64,000 nucleotides of DNA from Chlorophyllum brunneum. Lineage: Eukaryota > Basidiomycota > Agaricomycetes > Agaricales > Agaricaceae. A program made the position numbers and the translations under genes. Numbering within the stretch: the stretch's first letter is position 1; every line of letters begins with the position of its first letter. The stretch covers positions 2,108,001-2,172,000 of the forward strand of contig OY756141.1 of NCBI GenBank assembly GCA_963576785.1, written 5' to 3'. A model generated the notes under the pieces. It saw only the letters and a list, made by a program, of their open reading frames with translations. It had not been told where the DNA came from and ran no database searches. Of this stretch, positions 33,385-47,238 are shown one piece after another.

Positions 33385-36300
33385 ATGGCCACAACAGCGA
33401 GCATTCCGCCGTATATGCTTCCAGGCGTTACTGTCCAGCAGCCGTCTCATCTTGAGGGAGACGCCAATCTTGCTACTGAAATATTGCCAGGTCCTCCCTC
33501 AATTGCCTCTGTCCAACAGGCAGCCCAAAAACGCGACCCCAGAAAGCCCTCCACTGTCTTTTCCTACTTGCCTCCGTCCGATCCAGGATCCACGTATTCT
33601 GGTATTATGCATGGTACTCTCATTGGTCAGGAGCCCCAGGACGGGCCCCGCACGAAACGTTCCAGAGTTGACAAAGGGTCAGTGTTCTACCGCTCTCCTT
33701 CTTTCACCCAACTAATCCCTCTTCTACTTGCATTCTACTCCTCCAACTCCACGATGTTGCGTTATCTCAACCGTCTCCCACTACACGTCCCGCGATCTCG
33801 CTGTTCTACCCGGAAAAGAACGGCCTCGGGGCGTGCTCAACGTGCCTCTGCCCGCAATCAAAATGGAGCTCTCCCTGCTGTGCCCTTGGAGAGCACTAGT
33901 TCTGCGGATGGACCAACCTTGTTCCATCCTGGCCCATCGCCTATGGAAACCGAAAGTTTGACCGGTATACCAGACGACGAACCCGCCCCTTCACGCTCCA
34001 ACTCCTCTCTCAATCTCCCTGATCTTCCCGCCCACACGTCCCAAGGGAGAGCGAAACGTAGGGACAAAGGGAAAGGGAAAGAGTTGGACCCAGCTTCTGT
34101 AAGGGTGAAAGAGGAACCAAAAAACATTCTGCTACCGTCGCCCGACCCCCCTCCATCAAACCTGGTACGCTCCCTAGTTCTCGCTCAAAGAACTGACTCA
34201 TCCCCTTTGTGTAGCTCAACAACAATGACCACTGTTCTTCCTGTCGCTCACATGGCGATCTCGTGTATTGCGATGGATGCCCCCGGGCTTTCCACCTCTG
34301 GTGTGTCGATCCACCTATTGAAAGTATAGAGGAAGGCGATAGTAGGTGGTTTTGCCCCGCATGTGTGATACGTAAGGTCAGCCAGAGTCCATCCTTCGTC
34401 GCTGCCACTAGTCTGATTCTCCCTTAGCAACCACCCGCGAAACCCCCACCCTCCCTCTTGTCGCCATTGATTCATCAACTGAATATATCGATTCCGATGG
34501 AGTTTCAGTTACCCGAAGATATCCGGACTTGCTTTAAAGACGGTGAATCAAATTTTCAACCAACAAAAATCCTCACTGAATTCGACTTTAAGTGGGTTCG
34601 GGTCCCAAAGGAAATTACATCAACACAGCTGAATACAAGCCGCCCCGTCAAAAGTAAGGCCATTGTCCGATATTGTCCCTGACAACGATGTGAAATTTTC
34701 TTCGTACTTAGCCGTCTCGGACTATTAGAAGACAGGGATCCGTTCCGTCTCAAAGATCGAAATGGCGCTCCCGTTTTGTGCTTTCAGTGTGGAATGTCTG
34801 CTCTACCCAGTGGTCTCGCGGCAACAGCACCTGCTACTAAGAAGACGAGGCGATCATCTTCGGTGAAGAGCGCGACAGAGGAAAGCTGGAAAGGCATTGT
34901 TTCATGCGATTTTTGCAGTCTTCATTGGCATTTAGACTGCCTTGACCCCCCCCTTCCGAGCATGCCGCCCTATAATAAGAAGTGGATGTGTCCAAATCAC
35001 TCTGAAAAAGCCCTGGTCCGTTCCTTGTCTTATGACAGCTTCCTTAGCTAATCAACACACACTTCCCATTAGCCCATCAGACGTCGCATTCCCAAGTCGA
35101 ATCCTTACCCCCTCATCGAAGTTGACCGGCCAGGTCAATTCAATAACGGAAACATTGATGTTATCCCATCCGAAAGTGCCACTCCAGTTCAACAGTCAAA
35201 CCGGATTGCCACCGATGAAGTTTTGATTAATGGTCGTCGATATCGTGTTCCCGAACGAACTATTATTCTTGATTTTTGGAGTAAACTCAGCAAAGGCCAC
35301 GATTCACGACACCAGTGAGTTCTTTGATCTTACTTCCAATATCATAGCTCTGATCAACGATCCAGGGATGAGAAGGACGGAGCCTCTTCTGCCATGTCGT
35401 CCCCACTTACATCACTTAGCTCCCTAGATGACTTTGGAGACGACCCACACAACGACGCAGGCCTAAACGAAGATACCGATGAACTGAAGATCGCCGAGGT
35501 ACGTCAGAACAGCATACGTCGAGCTTGACACCCTCGGCTGATAATAGCGTCTGTCTGGATAGATACTCTGCAGCTTGAAGATAGGAAGATATTCATCCTC
35601 TACTGTCAGTGGTATCTCGCGGCGAAGGACAGTCGATCGCGCCGTGCAAACAGCCTCCGAGACAGAGATACCCATCAAGACAAGAGGCAGAACGGTCAAT
35701 ACGGTGGCCCATACAAAAGTCGGTCTCGCACTCTGATTTGAGCCAGCAATTCGCTGACCTCCCCTTACACCTAGCGTCTAACCAAAGCTGCAACAGTCAA
35801 TGGATACATTCGACCTCAGGCAAGTACACCCATGGATTCGACGGGTACACCGGCAACACCCGTTTCGGCGATGATCACTACGAGGAGAAAACGATCGGCC
35901 CAGAGCACGCAACCCGAAGCTAGCACACGTGAATTGAGGTCAAAGAGCAAGAACGTATTGCAGGATTCATCCATGACTGGCGTCTCTTCCAGAGTAAGTT
36001 GTCGTAATCCGGGGCTCTTACCTCATTAAAATACAAGGAAAAGGACACCGCAAAGTTCGGCGATCCCATTACGATTGCAGGCCCTAATAATATGGACATA
36101 GCAACCCCGATCGCACCCCCCCCGAAGAAAACCGTGCAAGTTAAGGTAATGATATCACACACTACTCAAATCTCGGATTGATTAAATTGTGCCAGGTTGA
36201 AGAATTAGATGACTCGCTAGCTTTGATTAATGGACCCAATGTTGATAATCCTACCGCGACTGTTCCGATAAAGGCAAGTACCACATGGCTCTTTTCTACA

Positions 36301-36713
36301 CGTTTGGAATTTATAAAGGACTGCAGACACCATCGAAACGACGAGCGCGGAAAAATGCTACTGCCAAGGAGGCAGACGAAATAAAATCGGCTCCAGTCCC
36401 CCTAAAGCGGGGAAGGAAAAGGAAGGAACGCGACGAGGACGCGCAGGATCCCACCTATCGGCCCAATACCACCGACAATACAAAGGAAAGGAAGCTCGAA
36501 CCCGAAGGAAAGGAGAAAAGAGTGACCCGAAGACGTAGCGTGCGCACCCCGCCCCGTTCTCGTATGCCTCCCCCCGCCTCTGTGACAACTCTGAATCCCC
36601 CCTCTTCTACACCTACGACCCCTTCCCTCAAGATCCGTTTGCCACGATTAAGCAACGTGGGGTCTCTTCCGATGGCCAATCCCGGAGGCATAAGCACGCC
36701 AAGCAAGTCGTGA
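33385..36713 (+). CDS. RCO1: RCO1-like PHD-finger protein (Rpd3S/Clr6-complex II type)
   Basis: Rco1/Cph1-type proteins carry PHD fingers and anchor the Rpd3S histone deacetylase complex to methylated chromatin in transcribed genes. About 13 exons: 33385-33677, 33819-34164, 34215-34376, 34428-34542, 34593-34653, 34712-35015, 35073-35314, 35366-35498, 35574-about 35694, about 35797-35993, 36038-36145, 36196-36277, 36319-36713; about 850 residues. PHD1 is CSSCRSHGDLVYCDGCPRAF...FHLWCVDPP...RWFCPAC. A second zinc-binding region has CFQCG and VSCDFCSLHWHLDCLDPP...KKWMCPNH. The C-terminus is basic and Pro/Ser-rich. Two junctions are uncertain: the 141-nt stretch 33678-33818 is open and could be exonic, and the splice between 35695 and 35796 has no strong donor. 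Confidence 0.82.
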
Positions 36714-37165
36714 TGTTGGCTGATGAGTCCGCACTGGACCTGTCACGTTCATAGGTTTTCCTTACACTTTAATATCATGACCTGGAACATATGTTGTCTA
36801 CACTTTCCAAACATTAATTCAATGTTCCTATAGGAAGCATAATTGTTTAGTTGGTCTACCATATCCCGTCGTTCATTAGATGTCCCCTCCTTTTTCACGA
36901 CTTGTAATAGATCTCATGAATCGCGAACAAACGTGAAGAATGGGACAGTTTGTAGATAACTTCACCACAATGTTCTTATTATTCCGAGTAGGCACAAGTT
37001 ATCATCACCAATATGTCAGCAAATTTGTCACGTCATGATACCACCGAAAACCCCAAACATAGCAATTCTTCAATGTATGCAATACTACAACCCGAGTGAT
37101 TCCTTGCACCTCGGTTGTTTGTCGTAAACATACTTCCTCACCAAGGCATACTACACTCCTCGCGG
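36714..37165. other. Intergenic: RCO1 3' UTR and MOD5 promoter
   Basis: About 450 nt, AT-rich compared with the surrounding genes, with no supported gene. It lies between two genes on the same strand. Confidence 0.6.
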
Positions 37166-38935
37166 ATGGCTCTACGGCCTCTGGTCGCTATTTGCGGGAC
37201 TACTGGTGTTGGCAAGTCTAATATTGCCGTAGAACTTGCTCTAAGGATCCGACAAGGAGGCCTCAAGAACGGTTGGCGTGGTGCCAAAATAATCAACGCC
37301 GATTCGATGCAAGTTTATGAAGGGTTGGATATCATCACGAATAAAATGCCACAGGAGGAGCGAATGGGCGTTGAGCATCTCCTGATGGATTTTAAGAGGC
37401 CTGGTGAACAATATGTCGTCGGCCAATGGGTCCAGGACGCTACGAAACTGGTGAATACTCATTCCATCACCACCAAACTTGATGGCTGATTCAGAGATTC
37501 GAGATTGATGAAATCCACGAGAATGGAGAAGTGCCAATAGTTGTCGGTGGAACGTCGTACTGGATTCAACACCTCGTCTTCCCTGACCGTCTGATCAGTT
37601 CGTTTCCGACGGGACCAAATCTATCACATCAGGAAATGCAAAACATTGCAGAACAAGTTCACGATCCGGAGCTACTTCAACTTTTTTACTCCTTACCCAA
37701 ATCGCCGCCCTCGGCAGGTATGAACCCTGATGCAGCGTTCAAGATGCACAGCCTACTCAATACACTTGATCCTGTCGTGGCGGCGCGCTGGCACTGGCGG
37801 GACACGCGCAAAGTGTTAAGAAGCCTGGAGATTATCAAGCAGACTGGAAGAAAAGCAAGCGACATTGTCACTGAGCAGTCTTCAGGCGACATTGTCAGTG
37901 AACCAAGGTTCGTCCCCAATTAGAAGTTTTCTTGGGTACCTCACGCTGAGTGTCAGATTCGGGACGCTCTTCTTTTGGTTGTACGCTGAGCCAAGCGTCC
38001 TAGAGAACAGACTATATGAACGCGTGGACAAAATGATAGAAGCATGTCGATCCCAAACCTTCCCGAGATCCCACTGACTTCGGTTTCCTCAGCTCGGGTT
38101 GCTAGACGAAATCCGCACCCTCCGCAGAGTAGCATCTGAAGCTACACATACCAACTCTCTGTCTGAGCATAGTCTCGGTATGGACTATAGTTTAGGCATT
38201 TATCAAGCTATTGGTAAAACGAAATACTCCCTCCATGGACGGGATTGCGACTGAGATAAATTATACAGGCTATAAGGAATTCCATGGATACCTTTCCAGC
38301 TCAGAAAGCTCCCAACGCGAGTTTGTCCAAGCGGTCGACAGAATGAAGTTGTCTACGAAACAGTACGCGAAGCGGCAGATATCTTGGATACGCAATAAAC
38401 TCATTCCGGCGATCAATACTTCGAAAAAGCAACACACACCATTGTCACTATATCTACTCGATGCCACAGGTCGGTTCAGAATATTCCTTTAGTCTACTTT
38501 CACTAGACCTTCTCCAGACCTCGGTAAAGGGTGGGAAATAAATGTCCGGGAATCTGCAATCAAGATCATGGAAGGTAAGTTCGATTGAGCACTACTTCAC
38601 TTTTGATATCCTATCGAGTGCCAGATTTTTTGGATGGGCATAGTCTTCCAGAAGCTAAGTCATTATCAAGGAGGGCACAGGACATGCTGACAGTCAAGGA
38701 AAAGGATATCAGGTGTGTGGCAGTATATGTACATTCAATCCTATACTGAACATTTCATAGACCGACGACTGTGCTGGAAATCAGACGAAAACTTATCTGT
38801 CCGGTCTGCACAGTTGAACCAAATCGTCCCATCATGATCGAACAGGGACCTGAATGGGACATCCACCAAAAAACCCGGTCCCATAAACGCCTAGCAGCCA
38901 GACTAGAACGGGAAAAACAAGCAGGAAAGTCATAA
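37166..38935 (+). CDS. MOD5: tRNA dimethylallyltransferase (MOD5/MiaA)
   Basis: Mod5 adds an isopentenyl group to A37 of tRNAs that read UNN codons, in cytosol, nucleus and mitochondria. Eight exons (37166-37450, 37504-37907, 37957-38041, 38093-38213, 38269-38469, 38518-38574, 38625-38712, 38761-38935) give 471 residues. The P-loop is CGTTGVGKS, followed by INADSMQVYEGLDIITNK and VGGTSYWIQHL, then YAKRQISWIRNKLIP. The C-terminus has a C2H2-like zinc finger, CPVC with WDIHQKTRSHKR, typical of eukaryotic Mod5. The intron 38042-38092 needs a GC donor (GCATGT): this alone preserves the conserved VDKMIE-LGLLDEIR region. It converges with the fasciclin gene, stops 100 nt apart. Confidence 0.95.
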
Positions 38936-39035
38936 ATTTCATGTACAATGAAGGGATACTACAAACCCTATCGTTGTGTAAACGGGCAGTGAAATATAGA
39001 CGAAAACGACAGCGTATGAATTAACCTCGTGGGTG

Positions 39036-40749
39036 TTAATCAGAATTGGCCCAATCAACCAACCAATCCTCCCAATCCTCCCAAGATGCATTGCAGCTGC
39101 CATCCATTGAACCCTTGTAGAAATTTTTGTCATCACCGTGGCGATGGCGCGGATCTAGGAGGTGGTCCAAGACATGGACAGCGGCATTGCTGGCCACCAC
39201 GTCTGGGACGAGGACAAGGCGATGGTTAACCGTCATATCGGTCTTCATTACAATCGGTTTATTGGGACCGGGAACTGGAAGAGTGACCTCAAATTTCTTG
39301 ATGTGTGTGTAAACAGTGCGATTACCGAAAAGAGTCGGAAGGTGGAAACGGCGGTTCGTAACGATTTCTCCGGGCGGGTGGTGACCCATCTGCTCTTCAT
39401 CAGCACCGGAAGGGGTGTGGGCTGACTTGTTAAATTGATAGTCTATGTGTCAAAGTGAGTTCAGTGCTATCACGACTACTAAACCGATTTACCGGAGTGT
39501 ATAACAAGGTCAGGGACGATGTGATACTCAAGAACCTTTTGCAGCGCACGATGTCCAAGCGGCGAGAACAAAAACAGCTGTAGCTTCTGCGGTAGACGTT
39601 CAAACGCAGCATTGTCCGGTGCAAACAGGGTTAACGAAGAGGTGCCTTCAAAGTTATGCTGATCGGAATTATCATGTTTGTCACCGAAGCGCAAATCAAC
39701 GTTATCAGTGAGGCCAACGCGTTGAATGGCCGATGTCTAGGAACAATAAGTATGTTACCGGTAGGACGGACGCGAATGCACACACAAGGGTAGAAAAGTA
39801 TCGAGGAAGTAAGAACAATGTTTGGAATCCTGACAAAGGGGGAAGCACAGGGTGATTCACGACGTGAATTATACCTTCGAATCTCCGTGTTGGCCAGGGA
39901 TATTGGAAAAGGACGTGAGGGGCGCACCATTTGAAGCCTTCACGTCGGGATATACCACCTTTGAATAAAAGTTGATACTAGTGGAAGGTGGTAACAATTT
40001 TTGCTCTACTCTGGCACGTAGGGGCTGTCCCTCCAAGACTCCAGGAATAGCCAACTTGGTCGGATAAGTAGTGTTCTCACCGAGTGAATAAATATCGATG
40101 GCTCCCGGAAAGCACTCGTAAGCAAGAATAGCACGAATCAAGAGCTTGAATAATTTCTTGCGACGCTCCTTCTTATCGCCCGATAAAGGCAAAGTACTGA
40201 GACCTTCGGCAGCGGTCATGACGTCGTCCCAATGGCAGCGCCTAGTTAAAGCAAAAGACCCTGCGTCTATCTCGGCCAAATGATCGACGTCGGACAGATT
40301 GTCGCAACTATGATGCTTGTGGTGCCCAAGAGCCCAGTCTGGGGTAGCGAAGAAAGTCAAACTAGACGAGTGTCAATTGACGATAGACAGGGGGAAATGT
40401 AGTCTTACTCGGCATCTTTGTTGTCAAAGTACTGAACTGCGTCCGCGAAATTGATGGCTTTCGTCAGCTTAGAGAACCTGGTATGTGCATAATGTCAGGA
40501 AACAGCCAATGGCAGGAGCCGAGGGGTACCATGCCTTGAATCGTTGTTGATGATCTCCCAAATGGTGTTCTCATGATCCTCCCCCTGAGCGTGTGATCCG
40601 TCAAGGAATGAGTCCTTGACAAACCCTGGAAGGCCATGTAAGGGAAGCTGGTCAGTGTTGAACGCGAAAAGATCCATTCGACCCCATGACCCGAAAGTGG
40701 GCGAGGCCGTCACAAAACAGCTTAGGGATAGTAGGGAAAGGAATAACAT
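39036..40749 (-). CDS. Secreted fasciclin (FAS1) domain protein
   Basis: FAS1 proteins are extracellular or vacuolar adhesion-type proteins. Six exons (40749-40535, 40477-40409, 40361-39928, 39874-39786, 39736-39493, 39442-39036) give 485 residues. The N-terminus MLFLSLLSLSCFVTASPTFG is a signal peptide. The first FAS1 unit begins at TIWEIINNDSRFSKLTKAI with LTFFATPDWAL; a second contains SSLTLFAPDNAAFERLPQKL and VLEYHIVPDLV. Between them a conserved GIIHVVNHPVLPP is recovered only by removing the intron 39875-39927. The first intron (40478-40534) needs a GC donor (GCATGG). No GPI signal is visible at the C-terminus. It lies 292 nt downstream of VMA1 on the same strand. The biological role is not known. 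Confidence 0.88.
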
Positions 40750-41041
40750 CACGGCGAAGGTTTTCGGAGCGTTGGGTTCTGGTTATATACGTTGGGCTAT
40801 GTTGGGGAGCTCCAAGAGTCTGAGTGTTATGACGACATAAGTTATCAGCTCAGGCTCACCATCAAGTCTTCTGTCTGGGATCCATTCCATTACAAAAGAC
40901 TGCATTACTCATACGCGGGACATCGGGGCTGGATGTATTTATAGGGATTATTGCGAGAGGCGCGTAAATGCACAACGAGAATGGGAAAAACGAAGGTGAA
41001 AAATGACCCAGAGTAAGGCTGTAAAAGTATATTGGGGTACT

Positions 41042-43396
41042 TTACTCGACAATCTGACGGAACTTGTCCTGGATCTCGTTGTGTAGGGAGTCCATCTTCT
41101 GTTTGATAGGATCTTTACCTTGCGAGGGTGACTGGAAGAAGGAAAGTTAGGCGTGGTGTCGGACCTTGTAGTGATCAACTCACCTCGAACTTCATTTGCG
41201 AAAGCTTGAACATGATGTCTGCTGCGGAATCTTTGATCTTTGCAAATGTGAGATCGTGCTGGGCCACTGCTTTGATCGCCGCGTCATGGAAGGCCACAAA
41301 GTTCCTTAACATGGCGCTGGTCTTGTAGAACGGGCAGTATCGATCGTATTCGCTCATCCCGTTCTGTTGCAGGAAGTCGTCTTTAAGCATCCTTGCAACT
41401 TCCAGTGTAATTTTGTCGTTCTCTCCCAGGGCACTCTTTCCAACTAGTTGGACGATCTCGGCAAGGTCCTCTTCCTTCTGAAGGATCTCTTTCGTCTTTG
41501 TCCTAAGTTCTACGAAACCGGGTTCTTCACGCTCATAATAGGGTTCCAGAACCTTGGTGTATTTGGAGTATGACAAATTCCAGTTGACGGACGGGAAGTG
41601 CTTCCGCTGGGCGAGCTTCTTGTCAAGGCCCCAGAAGACCTGGACAATACCGAGGGTGGCGGCGGTAACAGGGTCGGAGAAATCACCACCAGGAGGCGAG
41701 ACGCTAAACGAATGCATCAAAGTTGTGAAGGGGGAAATTGGGGTAATACTTACGCTCCAACGATAGAGACAGTTCCCTGACGGAGAGGATTACCCAAACA
41801 GACGACTTTGCCAGTACGCTCGTAGAAACTTGCAAGTTTGGTACCAAGGTATGCAGGATAACCGGAGTCAGCAGGCATTTCCGCCAAACGACCAGAGATT
41901 TCACGCAAAGCTTCAGCCCAACGGGACGTTGAGTCAGCCATCATGGCAACATTGGAGCCCTGGTCACGGAAGTATTCCGAGAGAGTGATACCGGTATAGA
42001 TAGATGCCTCTCGAGCGGCCACAGGCATGTTCGAGGTGTTGGCTACGAGGGTGGTACGCTTCATGATGGGCTCTTGGCGATCACCGATTTCCATCGTCAG
42101 TTGGGGGAACTAAACGTCATTTGGCAAGAGTGACTTGGGAAAGAGAGGGTAGACAGACCTCCATCAATACTTCAGCCATCTATGCGAGTGTCAACTGTAA
42201 GATTTGCCGGGATAGTAGCGGTCGACAGACCTCATTTCCACGCTCGCCGCAACCCACGTATACGATAATGTCGCTGTTCGAGAATTTGGAGATAGCTTGT
42301 GAGATGACGGTCTTTCCGCAGCCAAAAGCGCCGGGAATGGCAGTTGTTCCCCCTTGAACGCAACTTTTGATGGTCATCAGTAAGACTTTCCCTGTGGATG
42401 GTGTGGGTCTTACGGGAAAAGGGCGTCAAGGATACGTTGTCCGGTAAGGAGGGGATAATCCGCTGTCTGTTTTTCCGTGACAGGACGAGGTGCCCGAACA
42501 GGCCATAGCTGCATCATGGTGTGCTTGGTTGTCTTTCCTTCAAATTCAGTCTCCAAAACAACATCCTGCGAAATGGTTAGCGAACAGGTGGCAAAGATCA
42601 GGAGTGAAGTTTACATCAACTGCGTAACTCCCCGCTTCAGCAATGTGAGTGATGGCTCCAAGAGCTCTGGGCTGCAACATAATTTTATGGTTGTCGACAA
42701 GCGAGTTTTCATAAACACCACCAAAGATGTCGCCTCCGGATATATGATCACCGACCTGAGCGAGGCTTATCAGCATGGTAGAGGAGTTGACGATGTTGAG
42801 GGGGTACTTTGAAGCTAGCTGGTTTGAAATCCCATTTTATTGAACGGTCGAGGGCATCAGTGTTGATTCCGCGGGGTATGTAGATAGACTTGGAGAGTTC
42901 TTGAATAGACTGAATATACATTGAGTGTCGAGGGGCAGTGGGGATCCTGAATGGCGCTCACCCTAAGTGGCCGTTGAATACCGTCGACAATATTGCCCAT
43001 GAGGCCTAGACGACCGATGAGCAAATGAACGTGTTGAAAGAGATCTCAGTACCTGGTCCGAGCTCGACACTGAGAGGTTTGCCGGTTCGTAGGACGGGAT
43101 CGCCAACGGTTACACCAGAAGTTTCCTCATAGACTTGGATGGTAGCCTTGTCACCTTCGATACGGATAACCTCTTGCGGGAGCTGAGTGATACATCATGA
43201 CGGCAACAAGAGAATGCATACCGCCGACAAGCTCGTCGTGACCGACGCGCACTAGTTCGTACATGGCGGCGCCGATCATGTTCTCTGCGATGACGACAGG
43301 GCCCGACACGCCAAAGACCTGGCCGAACCTGCTTTCGCGGTCCTCATCGCGGACTCTTGCAAGGTCGCGCTTTGCATTCTGGAGACCACCAGCCAT
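41042..43396 (-). CDS. VMA1: V-type proton ATPase catalytic subunit A
   Basis: Subunit A hydrolyses ATP in the V1 sector of the vacuolar proton pump. Eleven exons (43396-43222, 43172-43053, 43005-42962, 42909-42808, 42755-42615, 42565-42414, 42363-42231, 42179-42159, 42109-41754, 41703-41184, 41131-41042) give 617 residues, the standard length. The Walker A motif is PGAFGCGKT, with [40 protein letters not shown] and [10 protein letters not shown] following. The intein that interrupts the yeast gene at the GAFG/CGKT junction is absent. Exon 8 has just 21 nt. The start faces RPT1 across 119 nt, so catalytic subunits of two ATP-driven machines may share a promoter. Confidence 0.97.
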
Positions 43397-43515
43397 GGTT
43401 GAGGACAGGAGAGATCTACATTCCTGGCATCCTTGAGCTCGGCCAACGCCGGTAGTCACGTGCCCCAGGACGCGTAATGGGCAGCTCGAGTTGTCGGCTG
43501 GATTCTCCTCCAACC
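43397..43515. promoter_or_regulatory. Divergent promoter, VMA1 / RPT1
   Basis: A 119-nt interval between two outward-facing start codons of highly conserved housekeeping genes. No clear TATA box is present. Confidence 0.55.
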
Positions 43516-45388
<1,873 letters not shown>

Positions 45389-45591
45389 ACAGTCGTATGA
45401 TTCTCTGTTACTTCATCGGCCTGTATCATAGCTTCCTGCGAAACTTTCGCTCCTAGCTACATGAAGACTGAACGTGTCTTTACAATCTTGAAATAGTTAG
45501 AAGCGGTAACCCCCTGGTACACTGGGTTCTAGCTAAATGTATCGTGACAGAAAGACATGCACAGTGGAGTGTCAGAGTACAAATAGCCCGC

Positions 45592-47071
45592 CTACTCCTT
45601 TGAGGGACGTGCAGCCTGCGAGGCGCTAGCCTTCAGTTTGTCGCTCACGAGCTCACTGAACTCTTCTCTCAGGATGGATTCTCTTCTCTCTCTCTCTTCT
45701 CTCTGCAATTTCAAGATTCCACGCTTCTCCTCGGCACTAATGACTTGATTCTCCTTCCTCATTCGAACAGCATTCATCCTCCTATGACGGCTTCCGCTCA
45801 TGACATAACCCACATTCTCAAACTGTGCAATCTCTTCTGATGTGAGGCCAATTTCACCACGACGGGGAATTCGGACGTCGGTGCCATCTTGGAGGAAAGC
45901 AGCCATGGCACTGCCTTCGCCACGGAGAAGGGCACCGCCATATGCTCGCTCGTCGAGCTTTTTGGTTGTTGTAGCTTTGAATAACGGTTGGGGACCAACG
46001 TCAGAGTCGGAGTCGGAACCGACGTCGCGCGAGGTAGTGGGAGATTTGGATGCAGCTGCTTCGTCATGATTCACGGCAGGTTTAGAATTTAAGGTGCTGA
46101 TGGCAACTGCTGAAGGGGGTACAGGGGTAGGGACGGATTGCTCCTTCACGACCCATTCACCTTCATCGTTTTCATTAGGCAGTGGGCTCCGACTTGGACT
46201 TGGACTCTGGAGCCGGAGGGAGCTGCTTTTGCTGCGCCACTCACTCTCACCGTGCTCATCACGTTTTGGTTCACTCCTACTTCGATTCCTTCTGTTTTTG
46301 TGCTGCTTGTGGCGACGATCAGTGTTGGAATCTGAACCTTCAGAGTAGTATCTGCGGTGACTCCGTGAACGATGTCGGTGTTTTCTATCTCGTCTGTCAC
46401 CGTTACGGTCTCGAGCACGTTTGGAGCGCTTCTTTTCTTTGCGCGCCTTGCGCTGCAATCCCCCCTCCGAGGACGACGGGGAGTCTGTTGAGGGGGACCT
46501 AGCACGTTTTGATTTCCGACCTTGTTTGTGGTACTTTGAATGTCTAGGCGCAGTGTTGGTCAGAGAATATGAGATGTGAAGATTGAAGTAAAGACCCACA
46601 ATTCCTTATAGGGAGCAGGAGGAGAACGGGGCCAAATGTCAACCTCTGCGCCTTCTCGCTGATGTCGCCGACTGGGATATAGACAGTCAGAACTGCTTCC
46701 GTCACGGCAAATCGTGGGACACACCTGTCTAGCCAGTCTGGGTTACCTCCAGGCTGTCCGTGATACCTCCCCCCTCCGTCTCTTTCACGGTACATTCGGG
46801 CTTCGCGTCGCTGCGAGCCCGTGGCATCCGACGGGTTGGGTCTGTAGTCGTCATATTCGGGACTCGCTCTTCTCCCTGATTCATTACCACCTCCATCTCG
46901 ACTTCTACTGCGCCCACGTCGCCGGTCTCGTCCAGGATATCGGTCCGCATCCCTGTCGTGATCGTGGGCTCGCCGTTGGGGGCTCTGGCTCGAAGGGCGG
47001 CCAGACAATGGCTGTGTAGAGCGCAGGCTCTCTGGGATAAGACCAAGACGAGAAGGATGGATGGTGGCCAT
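45592..47071 (-). CDS. NKAP: NKAP-family nuclear speckle / splicing protein
   Basis: NKAP proteins bind RNA and spliceosomal factors in nuclear speckles. Exons 47071-46725, 46671-46600 and 46543-45592 give 456 residues. The C-terminal NKAP domain is clear: AYGGALLRGEGSAMAAFLQ, RIPRRGEIGLTSEEIAQFE, VGYVMSGSRHRRMNAVRMR and KENQVISAEEKRGILKLQ. The N-terminal and middle parts are Arg/Ser- and Arg/Asp-rich, low-complexity and probably disordered. The motif DSRRHQREGAEVDIWPRSP in the small middle exon matches fungal members and sets its frame. It lies 167 nt downstream of the PITH gene on the same strand. Another RS-tailed spliceosomal protein, PRP38, is in the same window, but that may be chance. 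Confidence 0.92.
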
Positions 47072-47238
47072 TGACTGAGTAAGAGAACAGGGTCACAGCA
47101 TTGAGTCGCTTTGATCACATGATCTCTATGGATGTATTCTAGTTTATTGCAATCCCTCCGTCCTCTTCAGCCCACTCAGGTCCTTCGTAGCCCTAGGATA
47201 CCTAGTTCACCCAGTCCATGTCTTCAGAAGAGAGGCGC

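Noticed and set aside
35815..35830. AG|GCAAGT at 35818-35825 matches the ideal GC donor.
   Set aside because: The reading frame runs straight through this site with coding-like sequence on both sides, so it is probably not used.
36260..36320. Possible sixth GC-AG intron in RCO1 (AAG|GCAAGT).
   Set aside because: A GT donor four bases further on (GTACCA) gives the correct phase for the following conserved frame, so no GC donor is needed.
42300..42345. VMA1 is the classic site of an intein in yeasts.
   Set aside because: The GAFG-CGKT junction is continuous here; no insertion is present.
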